NCBI GenBank assembly: GCA_012960505.1
Contig: DUBC01000002.1
Location: 95,656 to 159,655, forward strand
From: Verrucomicrobiales bacterium
GTDB taxonomy: Bacteria; Verrucomicrobiota; Verrucomicrobiia; Verrucomicrobiales; DEV007
Direction: 5' to 3'
DNA length: 64,000 bases
Position 1 is the stretch's first letter. The number at the start of each line of letters is the position of its first letter. The position numbers were made by a program, and so were the translations under genes. Below are positions 10,465-17,774 of the stretch, piece after piece. A model generated the notes under the pieces. It was not told the DNA's origin. It ran no database searches and saw only the letters and a program-made list of their open reading frames with translations.

Positions 10465-11799
10465 TTACCCTTCTTCGGATCCTTCGTCTTTCAGATATTT
10501 TTCAAGCTCCTCAAGGAGTTCAGCCTTTAGCTCATCCTTCAGTTCTTGTTTAATGTCGTGCTTGATATCTTCCCTGAGTTCAGCTTGAAGAATTTTTTTC
10601 AGTTCATCTGTGGGCCCGCTATAATACCCGTCGCCATAATGTCCGTGATCATGATAGTCATGATCGTAATGATGGTCATCAGTGTATGTATCTGATTCTT
10701 CTGGAACACTGCCTCCTTTTGCTTGATCGCTGTATCCCCAAACAGAGTCACTGGCTGGGTCAACTGGTTCAGTTTCATCATTTAGTCCTGTATGGTATTC
10801 ATCAAATGCCGCACTCTCATCGCCTTCCTCAATGACATCACTGTTCTGATCCTCATAGATGACTTCATTATCAGGATTATATTCAAGAGTGTCCGTGTCC
10901 GGAGATTTCAGATTTCCAGACCCGTTTTCATCATTTTTTCCTGGTGAAGTTTGTTGCCTGTCGATGAGTGTTTGTCGGTCTCTTTCTTTTTGTAGCGCTT
11001 CTTTCTTGGCCTCCTTTCGTTCCATGTACCACGCCATCCAAATACAAAATTCATATAGAAATACCATCGGTCCAGCGAGCAAGGACATTGTAAATATGTC
11101 CGGTGTGGGCGTGATCACTGCCGCAAGAACAAACATTGCAACGATTGCGTAAGAACGGGTCGCTCGCATCATCTTGGAATTAAGAAGATCCAACTTAACG
11201 AGTGTCAGAACGACAACGGGCAATTCGAAGCAAATTCCAAATACAAGGCATAGCATTGTTATGAAAGAGACCGTGTATTTAAAGCGCAGATCTGTAGAGA
11301 TATTGACTCCAGTATTAAAGGTGTCAAAAAACTCTAATGCTCTTGGTATCACGACAAAGTAAGCGAATGCGACTCCGATGCTAAAGAGTATGAAACTTGC
11401 AATGATTACCGGTAGAATCAGTTTCTTTTCCTTTTTGTTGAGTCCCGGGATAATGAACTCTCCAATAAAATAAAGAAGGATTGGGAAAGAACCGATCAGT
11501 GCCGCGTAGAGGCAGATCTTAATGACGCTCATGAACCCTTCAACAGGGCTGAAGACTTTGAGATCTGTGGCTAGATTGGCATCTCCCTCATTGGCCTTGA
11601 TTATAGGATATTTAATGACTTCAATCAGGTCCTTGTAAAAAAAGAAAGCAATAATCGTGCAGACGATCAGTGTCCCGAACACCTTGACCATTGTTCCACG
11701 TAGGTCCTCCAAGTGATCCAAGAATGGTTTTTCTTTATCCTGAAACTTTTTTGCTGCGGCGTTACTGCCAAGGCTGAGTAGTTTCTTGAGGAAAAACAT
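10465..11799 (-). CDS. tatC: Twin-arginine translocase subunit TatC with long C-terminal tail
   Basis: TatC is the inner-membrane receptor for folded proteins with twin-arginine signals. Residues about 1-255 are a normal TatC core: the N-terminal PFLDHLEDLRGTM motif, then six hydrophobic segments. The protein continues for about 190 residues that typical TatC proteins lack. This extension has a charged linker, a long acidic Glu/Asp-rich region, a His/Asp/Tyr cluster (near DDHHYDHDYHDHGHYGDGYY) and a final predicted amphipathic helix rich in Lys, Glu and Leu (DELKKILQAELREDI onward). No tatA or tatB is seen in the window. Predicted Tat substrates do occur here, for example the proteins encoded at 42705 and 33029. 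The core assignment is firm; the tail's role is unknown. Confidence 0.93.
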   Translation of the reverse strand: MFFLKKLLSLGSNAAAKKFQDKEKPFLDHLEDLRGTMVKVFGTLIVCTIIAFFFYKDLIEVIKYPIIKANEGDANLATDLKVFSPVEGFMSVIKICLYAALIGSFPILLYFIGEFIIPGLNKKEKKLILPVIIASFILFSIGVAFAYFVVIPRALEFFDTFNTGVNISTDLRFKYTVSFITMLCLVFGICFELPVVVLTLVKLDLLNSKMMRATRSYAIVAMFVLAAVITPTPDIFTMSLLAGPMVFLYEFCIWMAWYMERKEAKKEALQKERDRQTLIDRQQTSPGKNDENGSGNLKSPDTDTLEYNPDNEVIYEDQNSDVIEEGDESAAFDEYHTGLNDETEPVDPASDSVWGYSDQAKGGSVPEESDTYTDDHHYDHDYHDHGHYGDGYYSGPTDELKKILQAELREDIKHDIKQELKDELKAELLEELEKYLKDEGSEEG

Positions 11800-11908
11800 T
11801 TTAAATTCTATGGGTTACTGGCAATTAGTGTGGGGCTTTTTTGATACCTCAGTCCAGAGGAAATGCAAACTAAGTACTCAAATCCTTTTGGATCTGGGTT
11901 TTTCTTGT

Positions 11909-13279
11909 TTATTCTCCGCTTAACTTATTTTCCCATTTACTAACTTGTTCGGAAACATTTTTGGGGGATGGGGCTCCAGTAGTGGTCCGTGCAGTTAAAG
12001 CTGATTCGATTTCAAAGAGATCGAAGACTGATTCTTCAAAGTGCTCTGAGAACTCCTTATATTGCTGTATTTCAATTTTCGGGAAAGGTGTGCTGCTTTC
12101 AATTGAATGTGCAGTGAGTTGACCAACAATATTATGAGCTTCACGGAAAGGGACACCTTTTTTGACTAGATAATCAGCGATGTCTGTCGCGAAAAGCATT
12201 GGATCAGAGCACGCTTCACGGGTCTGAATTTCATTAATGCTCATGCCATTAATCATGTCAGCAAAGATAATCAGTGAATTTTGAATTGTGTCTATAGAAT
12301 CAAATAGCGGTTCTTTATCCTCCTGCAGATCACGGTTGTAAGTCATTGGCAAACCCTTCATCAGAGTGAGAATTGACATAAGGTTTCCATAAAGACGCCC
12401 CGTCTTACCTCTAGTCAGCTCAGCAATATCAGGATTCTTTTTCTGAGGCATTAGACTCGAACCGGTCGTGTGTTCGTCGCTCAGTGAAATGAAATCAAAT
12501 TCTGCACTTGCCCAAAGTATAACATCTTCGCTGAGTCTTGATAAGTGTGTTCCTGTCAGTGCTAGGCAGAACAGAACTTCAGCAACAAAGTCACGGTCAC
12601 TGACTGCGTCCATACTGTTCTGACTGATCTTTGTAAAACCGAGTTGTTCTGCAATAAATTCCCTATCAAGTGTGATTGTGCTGCCTGCCAGTGCACCCGA
12701 CCCTAAAGGCATTATATTAATTCTTTGTATTGAATCTTTTAGTCTTTGCAGGTCCCTCTCGAACATTTCCACATACGCTAGGAGGTGGTGAGAGAATAAT
12801 ACCGGCTGTCCTCGTTGTAAGTGAGTATAACCCGGGATAACCGATTCGGGGAACCTTTTGCAGCATTGGACGAGTGCCTGCTGCATATCGCGCAGGTTTT
12901 CTTGAATGTCATTAAGTGAATCTATGCAGTAGAGTCGTACGTCAAGCGCGACCTGATCGTTCCTGCTCCTAGCTGTGTGCAGTTTGGCCCCAGGATCACC
13001 GATCCTATCTGTAAGAGCAGATTCGATATTCATGTGAATGTCTTCGAGGCTCATATCAAACTCAAAAGAGCCCTGCTCAATGTCCGTTCCTATATCTCTT
13101 AGCCCTTCGGTAATTTTTTTACATTCTTCTTGAGTAATGATACTGGCCTTCTCCAGAGCTGCGGCATGTACAATTGAACCTGCAATGTCATATTTGTATA
13201 AACGCCAATCAAAAGAAATTGATTCCCCGTATTGGGTTAATAATGACGACGTTTCTTTCTGGAATCGACCTTTCCACAT
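11909..13279 (-). CDS. argH: Argininosuccinate lyase
   Basis: This is the last enzyme of arginine synthesis, splitting argininosuccinate into arginine and fumarate. It is 456 residues long, the normal length for the fumarase/aspartase superfamily. Diagnostic segments are HTARSRNDQV near residue 103 and the superfamily signature GSSLMPQKKNPD near residue 277, which includes the catalytic serine loop. It is cytoplasmic and acts as a tetramer in characterised homologues. The gene lies between a fur-type gene (43 bp away) and tatC (109 bp away), all on the minus strand. Nothing about the sequence is unusual. Confidence 0.96.
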   Translation of the reverse strand: MWKGRFQKETSSLLTQYGESISFDWRLYKYDIAGSIVHAAALEKASIITQEECKKITEGLRDIGTDIEQGSFEFDMSLEDIHMNIESALTDRIGDPGAKLHTARSRNDQVALDVRLYCIDSLNDIQENLRDMQQALVQCCKRFPESVIPGYTHLQRGQPVLFSHHLLAYVEMFERDLQRLKDSIQRINIMPLGSGALAGSTITLDREFIAEQLGFTKISQNSMDAVSDRDFVAEVLFCLALTGTHLSRLSEDVILWASAEFDFISLSDEHTTGSSLMPQKKNPDIAELTRGKTGRLYGNLMSILTLMKGLPMTYNRDLQEDKEPLFDSIDTIQNSLIIFADMINGMSINEIQTREACSDPMLFATDIADYLVKKGVPFREAHNIVGQLTAHSIESSTPFPKIEIQQYKEFSEHFEESVFDLFEIESALTARTTTGAPSPKNVSEQVSKWENKLSGE

Positions 13280-13322
13280 AGTAGTTACTTTTTGTAGATT
13301 ACTTTATAGTTCCTGTTAATAC

Positions 13323-13790
13323 TCATTTACTGATGAGTTTGTCGCAGGAGCCTGACTTGCGAAGTTTATCGCACTTCGCTTTGATTTGGATGCTTTTGGT
13401 GGCGGGGCTAAATCCAAGCCTCTTAGTGATACAGTCTTCCAATACACTGATGTGTTGATCTTCAAACTCGATTACCTCAGAGCAGTCCACGCATATCAAG
13501 TGATTGTGATGAGGATGCTCAATGAAGTTGGGATCGTATGAGACGACCCCTTTCCCAAGATCAATTTCATGCAATAAGCCACCCTCAACGAGCAGAGACA
13601 CTGTCCGGTAAAGTGTGGCCAGCGATGCTTTAGGGTCTATTGCTTTTGCTTTCGCATAAAGTTCTTCGGCAGTGAAATGATCTCCCTTATCTGAAAAAGC
13701 AACTTCGAGGATTATTTCTCTAGGTCTTGTCATCCTTAAATCTTTTTTGATGAACAGGGCATCAATTTTTTCTCGCACTTCTGGATTCAT
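13323..13790 (-). CDS. Fur-family metal-responsive regulator
   Basis: A 155-residue repressor-type protein. The N-terminal winged helix spans about residues 1-85, with LRMTRPREIILEV and the recognition-helix region LATLYRTVSLLVEGG. The C-terminal dimerisation/metal domain has the histidine-rich segment HPHHNHLICVDC. A CxxC pair is present, and two further Cys lie near the C-terminus, consistent with a structural zinc site. Fur, Zur and PerR subtypes cannot be separated with confidence from sequence alone. Its ATG (13790) overlaps the upstream candidate start of the divergent M23 peptidase gene, so the two genes share a very short or absent intergenic region. It precedes argH on the same strand. 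Confidence 0.9.
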   Translation of the reverse strand: MNPEVREKIDALFIKKDLRMTRPREIILEVAFSDKGDHFTAEELYAKAKAIDPKASLATLYRTVSLLVEGGLLHEIDLGKGVVSYDPNFIEHPHHNHLICVDCSEVIEFEDQHISVLEDCITKRLGFSPATKSIQIKAKCDKLRKSGSCDKLISK

Positions 13791-13806
13791 GAGGCAGTCT
13801 TATATC

Positions 13807-14682
13807 GTGTCAACTTTCGACCGCAGAAGGGGAGGCGTCAAATATGTGCCTCCACGAAAATTTTTAGACGGCCTTAATCTCCGAGTCGCTGTTCCAGTGA
13901 CTCTATTTTCTACTGTTTTAATAGTGTTTTGTTTATGGATGCTAAAGAAAACACCATTGGAGCAGAAGTGGGTAATCTTAAGAGATTATGATGATTGGCG
14001 CCCATTTTTGGTCCCCGAACAGTCTCAGGACAGTTTTGATGATGCCTTTTCTTTTGTTAGGCCCATACAAGCCGCTCGTACTCCGCGCGCTACAAGATTT
14101 GATAGCCCCTTAGGTTCGGAGAACGGAGCGCTCACTTATAATGCTCAACCGTTCATGAATTTTAACTCTGGATTTGGCAGCAATCATCTAGCAGATGATT
14201 TGAATGGAATTGGTGGAATGAATACGGATCTAGGAGATAATATTTTTGCAGTGGCTGCTGGCCGTGTAATCTATGCCGCTGATGCTGGTGAGAGTTGGGG
14301 AAATGTTGTTATAATAGAGCATGTCGTGGGCGAGTCTCGTCTAAGAAAAATGCTCCAGAGCGTTTATGCTCATCTGGGAAAGTTTTTTGTTGCGAGCGGC
14401 GCTTTAGTTCAGCGAGGTGATATAATTGGCGAGGTGGGCAATGCCAACGGACGTTATCCTGCTCATTTGCATTTTGAGATGCGTGAGTCGGATATTGCAG
14501 ACCTGGGTGAAGGATATTCCAAGTATAAATTAAACCGGGTCAATCCATCAGATACAATCGCAAGGCTTCGAGGAGCTAAGGGAGAGACCTTGAACAGAGC
14601 CCCGGAAATTATAGACTTATTGGGTCCCGACCTTCAGGGAATTAAATTTGATATAGAGGAATCAGTTCTTCAGCAAAAATAA
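13807..14682 (+). CDS. Membrane-anchored M23 (LytM-type) peptidase
   Basis: One N-terminal transmembrane segment (VAVPVTLFSTVLIVFCLWML) is followed by a periplasmic region ending in a LytM/peptidase M23 domain. The zinc-ligand motifs are recognisable as HLADD (HxxxD) and HLHFE (HxH), with the usual GRVIYA and YAHLGKFFV segments between them. Such enzymes cleave peptidoglycan cross-links, or, when degenerate, activate amidases; here the ligands look intact. The start is uncertain. In-frame ATG at 13789 and TTG at 13747 overlap the divergent fur-type gene, while the GTG at 13807 has GAGG twelve bases upstream and avoids the overlap, so it is used here. Confidence 0.82.
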   Translation: MSTFDRRRGGVKYVPPRKFLDGLNLRVAVPVTLFSTVLIVFCLWMLKKTPLEQKWVILRDYDDWRPFLVPEQSQDSFDDAFSFVRPIQAARTPRATRFDSPLGSENGALTYNAQPFMNFNSGFGSNHLADDLNGIGGMNTDLGDNIFAVAAGRVIYAADAGESWGNVVIIEHVVGESRLRKMLQSVYAHLGKFFVASGALVQRGDIIGEVGNANGRYPAHLHFEMRESDIADLGEGYSKYKLNRVNPSDTIARLRGAKGETLNRAPEIIDLLGPDLQGIKFDIEESVLQQK

Positions 14683-14695
14683 TTTATTAGAAAGT

Positions 14696-14793
14696 GGCTG
14701 TCAGAGAACTACGGCACTCTCGAACAAACTGCCGTTGCTGCCGTCAGGCCCTGGCGGATTCGTTAGTCGATAGTCCATAGTCTCTGAACAACC
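14696..14793 (-). ncRNA. ffs: Small (4.5S-type) signal recognition particle RNA
   Basis: The minus strand folds into one long hairpin typical of bacterial small SRP RNA. GGTTG (14793-14789) pairs with CAGCC (14700-14696), TCAGAGA (14787-14781) with TCTCTGA (14707-14701), and CTATGG (14780-14775) with CCGTAG (14714-14709). More pairs follow toward the apex. There the Ffh-binding symmetric loop is intact: CAGG on the 5' side opposite AGCA on the 3' side, bracketing a GCC/GGC stem. The apical tetraloop is UGAC rather than the common GGAA. The RNA would start exactly 7 nt after a promoter-like -10. SRP RNA with Ffh targets membrane proteins to the translocon. The gene follows the secG and acyltransferase genes on the same strand. 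Confidence 0.85.
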
Positions 14794-14799
14794 GTTCTC

Positions 14800-14827
14800 A
14801 TTCTATGCGATCAAGTGAATGCGACAA
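14800..14827 (-). promoter_or_regulatory. Promoter of the SRP RNA gene
   Basis: Read on the minus strand, TTGTCG (14827-14822) and TAGAAT (14805-14800) are 16 bp apart. The predicted start site, seven bases past the -10, coincides with the first paired G of the SRP RNA helix at 14793. Confidence 0.55.
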
Positions 14828-14874
14828 CCGAAAAGTGTCCTGTGACTTAGAGGCAACTAAAATTTAGGCCTGAC

Positions 14875-16251
14875 TCAAGGCATTCTCGAACCGATAGACT
14901 CTGCAATTTTATTATAATAGGCAAGCTCATCGGGAGAATTTTCTTGGATGATTTTGTGATCAATAAATCGATCATTCTCATTATTACTATATCCTACAAT
15001 GTGTGGAATTCCTTCTCTCTTAGCTTCCTTCGCTGCTTGTAGTGAATTATCGAATAGAATGGCAACGTCAAAAGTTTGATCGCTAATTGAGCCGTGATGG
15101 ATATGGGAATCTTTTACTTGCTCTGGTCTTTCAATGAATTTTTTAATCTCAGTAACATTTTCCCAAACCTTAGAATAATTTCCTAAGACCGTAATTTTTG
15201 CATCTGGACGACCCCCAGCAATGAGTCGAACGGTTTGCGCTGATATTTTACAATGATCTTCGGACCGAGGAGCAATGATGAGAATGTTAAAAGGCTTTAG
15301 TTCATCTATTTTAATGTTCGGGGGTAAGCAAAAGCCTCTTCTGTATTTTTCTATGAGGAAACGGGTCTTTGGAGTCTTCCATCGATTGTGTAACCAGAAC
15401 CAGTCCTTCGGAGATCTGGAAACCATCTTTTCAACTAACAGATTCATTCTTGCTGTGGTCGTTTCGATTGCTTCATCGAGACTCACTTCGAGCGATTCAG
15501 AAACGATAACTTTCCACTTTGAAGGGCCCAGAGTGATAACAAAATAAGGAAACATTGTTGCTCCGGAACGAGCTGCCATCAGTGGAGCCAGATTGGATGT
15601 TGATGCGAGCTTGCCGAACAAGGGGCACCAGACCCCTCGGTAACCAGCATTCTGATCTACGAGTATTCCAAGGCTTCCCCCAGTGCGAAGATGAGCCATC
15701 GGTGCATTGAAGCCATTTTTTCGGTCAAAGGCTTTAATGCCTGTCCGTTTTCTTTTCCGGAGTACGTGCGCGTCAATGTAAGGATTCGAAAGAGCTTGAT
15801 AGAGCGTTGACTGCTTTACATTAGGTACTGGCGAATTGATTTGCGCTAATAATTCCCATGCGCCCATATGACAAGCGATATAAATGATAGGAATTCCTTT
15901 TTCAGCGTTTTCTTGGAGCAGTTCTAGTCCTTCGTATTCAACGTAATTATTAATTTTGTTGGGAGAAACTGTTGTGAGCTTGGCGCTGCAGACAAAGTTA
16001 GCACCAACAATTATAAAATGTTCCCTTACGAGTTGTTTTATTTCAGGAACTGATTTTTCATTGGCGAATGCAATACTGACATTATGCTCGGCAAGGTTTC
16101 TGTACCGCTTGAGCAGGTAATAACAAATGAGTCCGATGAGCTGGCCTGTTCGATAACAGAACCACATAGGAAGTATTGTCAGCGCCGTTTCGGCTAGCCT
16201 ATAAACTAAGTAAGCCAGCCCGTGGGTTAGTTTTTTTTGCGGCTTACCCAT
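14875..16251 (-). CDS. LpxL-type lysophospholipid acyltransferase fused to a GT9-like domain
   Basis: 458 residues. The first 300 or so match the LpxL/HtrB (lipid A secondary acyltransferase) family: an N-terminal membrane segment and the catalytic HxxxxE motif in ACHMGAWELL at about residue 127, followed by GGSLGILVDQNAG and the MAARSGA region. The last 150 residues (from FNILIIAPRSEDHC) form a separate alpha/beta unit resembling one lobe of a family 9 glycosyltransferase such as heptosyltransferases, with FDVAILFDNSLQAA and GIPHIVGYSNNE. Only one lobe is present, so it may be non-catalytic. Likely role: acylation of lipid A or a related lipid at the inner membrane. It is 39 bp downstream of secG on the same strand. 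Confidence 0.82.
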   Translation of the reverse strand: MGKPQKKLTHGLAYLVYRLAETALTILPMWFCYRTGQLIGLICYYLLKRYRNLAEHNVSIAFANEKSVPEIKQLVREHFIIVGANFVCSAKLTTVSPNKINNYVEYEGLELLQENAEKGIPIIYIACHMGAWELLAQINSPVPNVKQSTLYQALSNPYIDAHVLRKRKRTGIKAFDRKNGFNAPMAHLRTGGSLGILVDQNAGYRGVWCPLFGKLASTSNLAPLMAARSGATMFPYFVITLGPSKWKVIVSESLEVSLDEAIETTTARMNLLVEKMVSRSPKDWFWLHNRWKTPKTRFLIEKYRRGFCLPPNIKIDELKPFNILIIAPRSEDHCKISAQTVRLIAGGRPDAKITVLGNYSKVWENVTEIKKFIERPEQVKDSHIHHGSISDQTFDVAILFDNSLQAAKEAKREGIPHIVGYSNNENDRFIDHKIIQENSPDELAYYNKIAESIGSRMP

Positions 16252-16290
16252 GATCTGGATAGTCTCGCGGAAATTTTTCCTTTTAAGAGT

Positions 16291-16884
16291 TTAAGGAGAT
16301 CCCTTTGCCGGTTCTTCAGCGGGAGCCTCGTTCTCTTCTACGGGTTTTGGAGCAGGTTCTTCAGCGGGAGTCTTGTTCTCTTCTACGGGTTTTGGAGCAG
16401 GCTCTTCAGCGGGAGTCTTGTTCTCTTCTACGGGTTTTGGAGCAGGCTCTTCAGCGGGAGTCTTGTTCTCCTCTACGGGTTTTGGAGCAGGCTCTTCTGT
16501 TGGCTTGGACGGCTCCTCTTTATTTTCTTGGTTCCCTAAGTCAATGATGCTTGGTGTGGTTACATTATTAGGTTCGTTTGGTCCAGGTGCGCTTGATTGT
16601 GAACCGCTGGCTTGTGGGTTCAGCTGTGTTTCGCTGTGCTTTTGTTGGCGCCCAACAAGAACTGCAAGGATCAAAGTTATTACAAAGAAAATAATAGCGA
16701 GAGTGACGGTTGCTTTTTGGAGTACGTTTGATGTTTGTGCTCCAAACATTTGGTCAGTGACTCCGCCACCAAATGCTGCGCCTAGACCTTCCTGTTTTGG
16801 TCTTTGCATTAAAACGATGAGAACCATTAACAAACAGACAATAGCTAAAATAGCTGTCAGGCTCCATATAAAGAAACTAATCAT
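16291..16884 (-). CDS. secG: Preprotein translocase subunit SecG with repeat-rich C-terminal tail
   Basis: SecG is the small accessory subunit of the SecYEG channel. The first 80 residues are typical: a transmembrane helix (LTAILAIVCLLMVLIVLMQ), the conserved RPKQEGLGAAFGGG linker, and a second helix (VTLAIIFFVITLILAVLVG). Most SecG proteins stop soon afterwards, but this one is 197 residues. The extension is Pro/Glu/Lys-rich and ends in four tandem 15-residue repeats of the type APKPVEENKTPAEEP. The tail should be disordered. The gene precedes the acyltransferase gene with a 39-bp gap. Core assignment is firm; the function of the tail is unknown. Confidence 0.92.
   Translation of the reverse strand: MISFFIWSLTAILAIVCLLMVLIVLMQRPKQEGLGAAFGGGVTDQMFGAQTSNVLQKATVTLAIIFFVITLILAVLVGRQQKHSETQLNPQASGSQSSAPGPNEPNNVTTPSIIDLGNQENKEEPSKPTEEPAPKPVEENKTPAEEPAPKPVEENKTPAEEPAPKPVEENKTPAEEPAPKPVEENEAPAEEPAKGSP
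16312..16491 (-). repeat. Four tandem 45-bp repeats inside secG
   Basis: Units occupy 16312-16356, 16357-16401, 16402-16446 and 16447-16491. They are nearly identical at the DNA level; the first carries a few substitutions (coding NEAPAEEP instead of NKTPAEEP). Each encodes 15 residues, so copy-number change would keep the frame. Confidence 0.95.
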
Positions 16885-16948
16885 GGGGCGCGGAGTATAG
16901 TGCTTCAGTGGATTAATGTAAAGTGGCAGAAGTACCCTTTAAATTAAT

Positions 16949-16981
16949 CTATACTTTACCTATATAGAATAGGGTGTATAG
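16949..16981. promoter_or_regulatory. Nested inverted repeat upstream of cysH
   Basis: CTATAC (16949-16954) pairs with GTATAG (16976-16981), and inside it CCTAT (16959-16963) pairs with ATAGG (16969-16973). The element ends 23 bp before the cysH ATG. It could be an operator for a sulfur regulator or a leader hairpin. No known riboswitch is recognised. Confidence 0.35.
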
Positions 16982-17004
16982 TATTCTTCCTTATTCACGT
17001 ATTA

Positions 17005-17742
17005 ATGGCATTTAAGCTAGAAAGTAAGCATGATTTTAATGTTATTGAAGAATCCGAACGCTTGGAGCGAGCGGATTTGAATGATGTTTTGTCCTGGATT
17101 TGGGAAAATTTTGGCGAAAAAGCTGCCATAGGTACCAGTTTTCAGGGTTCTGGTCTTGTAATTATTGATCACGCCATGAAGGGAGGCTGCAAATTTCCCA
17201 TTTTCACTATAGATACCGGATTACTTTTTCCTGAGACCCTTGCCCTTAAACAAGAATTAGAGGAATTTTGGGGGATAAGTATAGCTAGCGTTGATCCAGA
17301 GCAGACAGTTCAAGAGCAGGCCGATACCATGGGACCTGAGCTCTGGAAGGTTAGGCCAGACAGTTGCTGCCAGATGAGGAAGGTGCTTCCGCTGCAATCA
17401 AAGTTGTCGACCCTTGATGTATGGATTACGGGACTTAGAAGAGGACAATCGGAGCATCGTAAGAATACAAGAATTCTTGAGATGTATGAATTTGATAAGA
17501 TGCGGTCCAGTTACATTTTCAAACTTAATCCGATGGTGGCTTGGAGCCGTGATAGTGTTTGGGAGTATTTAAAAACACACAACATACCTTACAATAGTTT
17601 ACATGATCAGGGGTACCGATCGATTGGCTGTAGGCCATGCACGAAACCAGTTGCAGATACTAAGGATGAGCGAGCAGGTCGGTGGGAAGGTTTTGAAAAG
17701 ACAGAGTGTGGAATTCATACGTTTCTTGGGCAGGGAATTTGA
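17005..17742 (+). CDS. cysH: Adenylyl-sulfate (APS) reductase, thioredoxin-dependent
   Basis: This enzyme reduces activated sulfate to sulfite in assimilatory sulfate reduction. 245 residues with an N-type ATP-pyrophosphatase-like fold. Two cysteine pairs, CC at residues 121-122 (DSCCQMRK) and CxxC at 209-212 (CRPCTKP), form the [4Fe-4S] site that marks APS reductases as opposed to the E. coli PAPS reductase. The C-terminal TECGIH carries the catalytic cysteine that reacts with sulfite. Other landmarks are TSFQGSGLVIID and ITGLRRGQSEHR. It heads a cysH-cysD-cysN run with gaps of about 30-50 bp, probably one operon. Absence of a CysC domain or gene here agrees with direct use of APS. Confidence 0.93.
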   Translation: MAFKLESKHDFNVIEESERLERADLNDVLSWIWENFGEKAAIGTSFQGSGLVIIDHAMKGGCKFPIFTIDTGLLFPETLALKQELEEFWGISIASVDPEQTVQEQADTMGPELWKVRPDSCCQMRKVLPLQSKLSTLDVWITGLRRGQSEHRKNTRILEMYEFDKMRSSYIFKLNPMVAWSRDSVWEYLKTHNIPYNSLHDQGYRSIGCRPCTKPVADTKDERAGRWEGFEKTECGIHTFLGQGI

Positions 17743-17774
17743 TTTTATATTAAGAGAATTTACTACAATTATTG

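Noticed and set aside
16373..16900. 175-residue plus-strand ORF antisense to secG
   Set aside because: Its repeats (SSTGFGAGSSAGVLF) are the reverse-frame reading of the secG 45-bp repeats; no start context or family.
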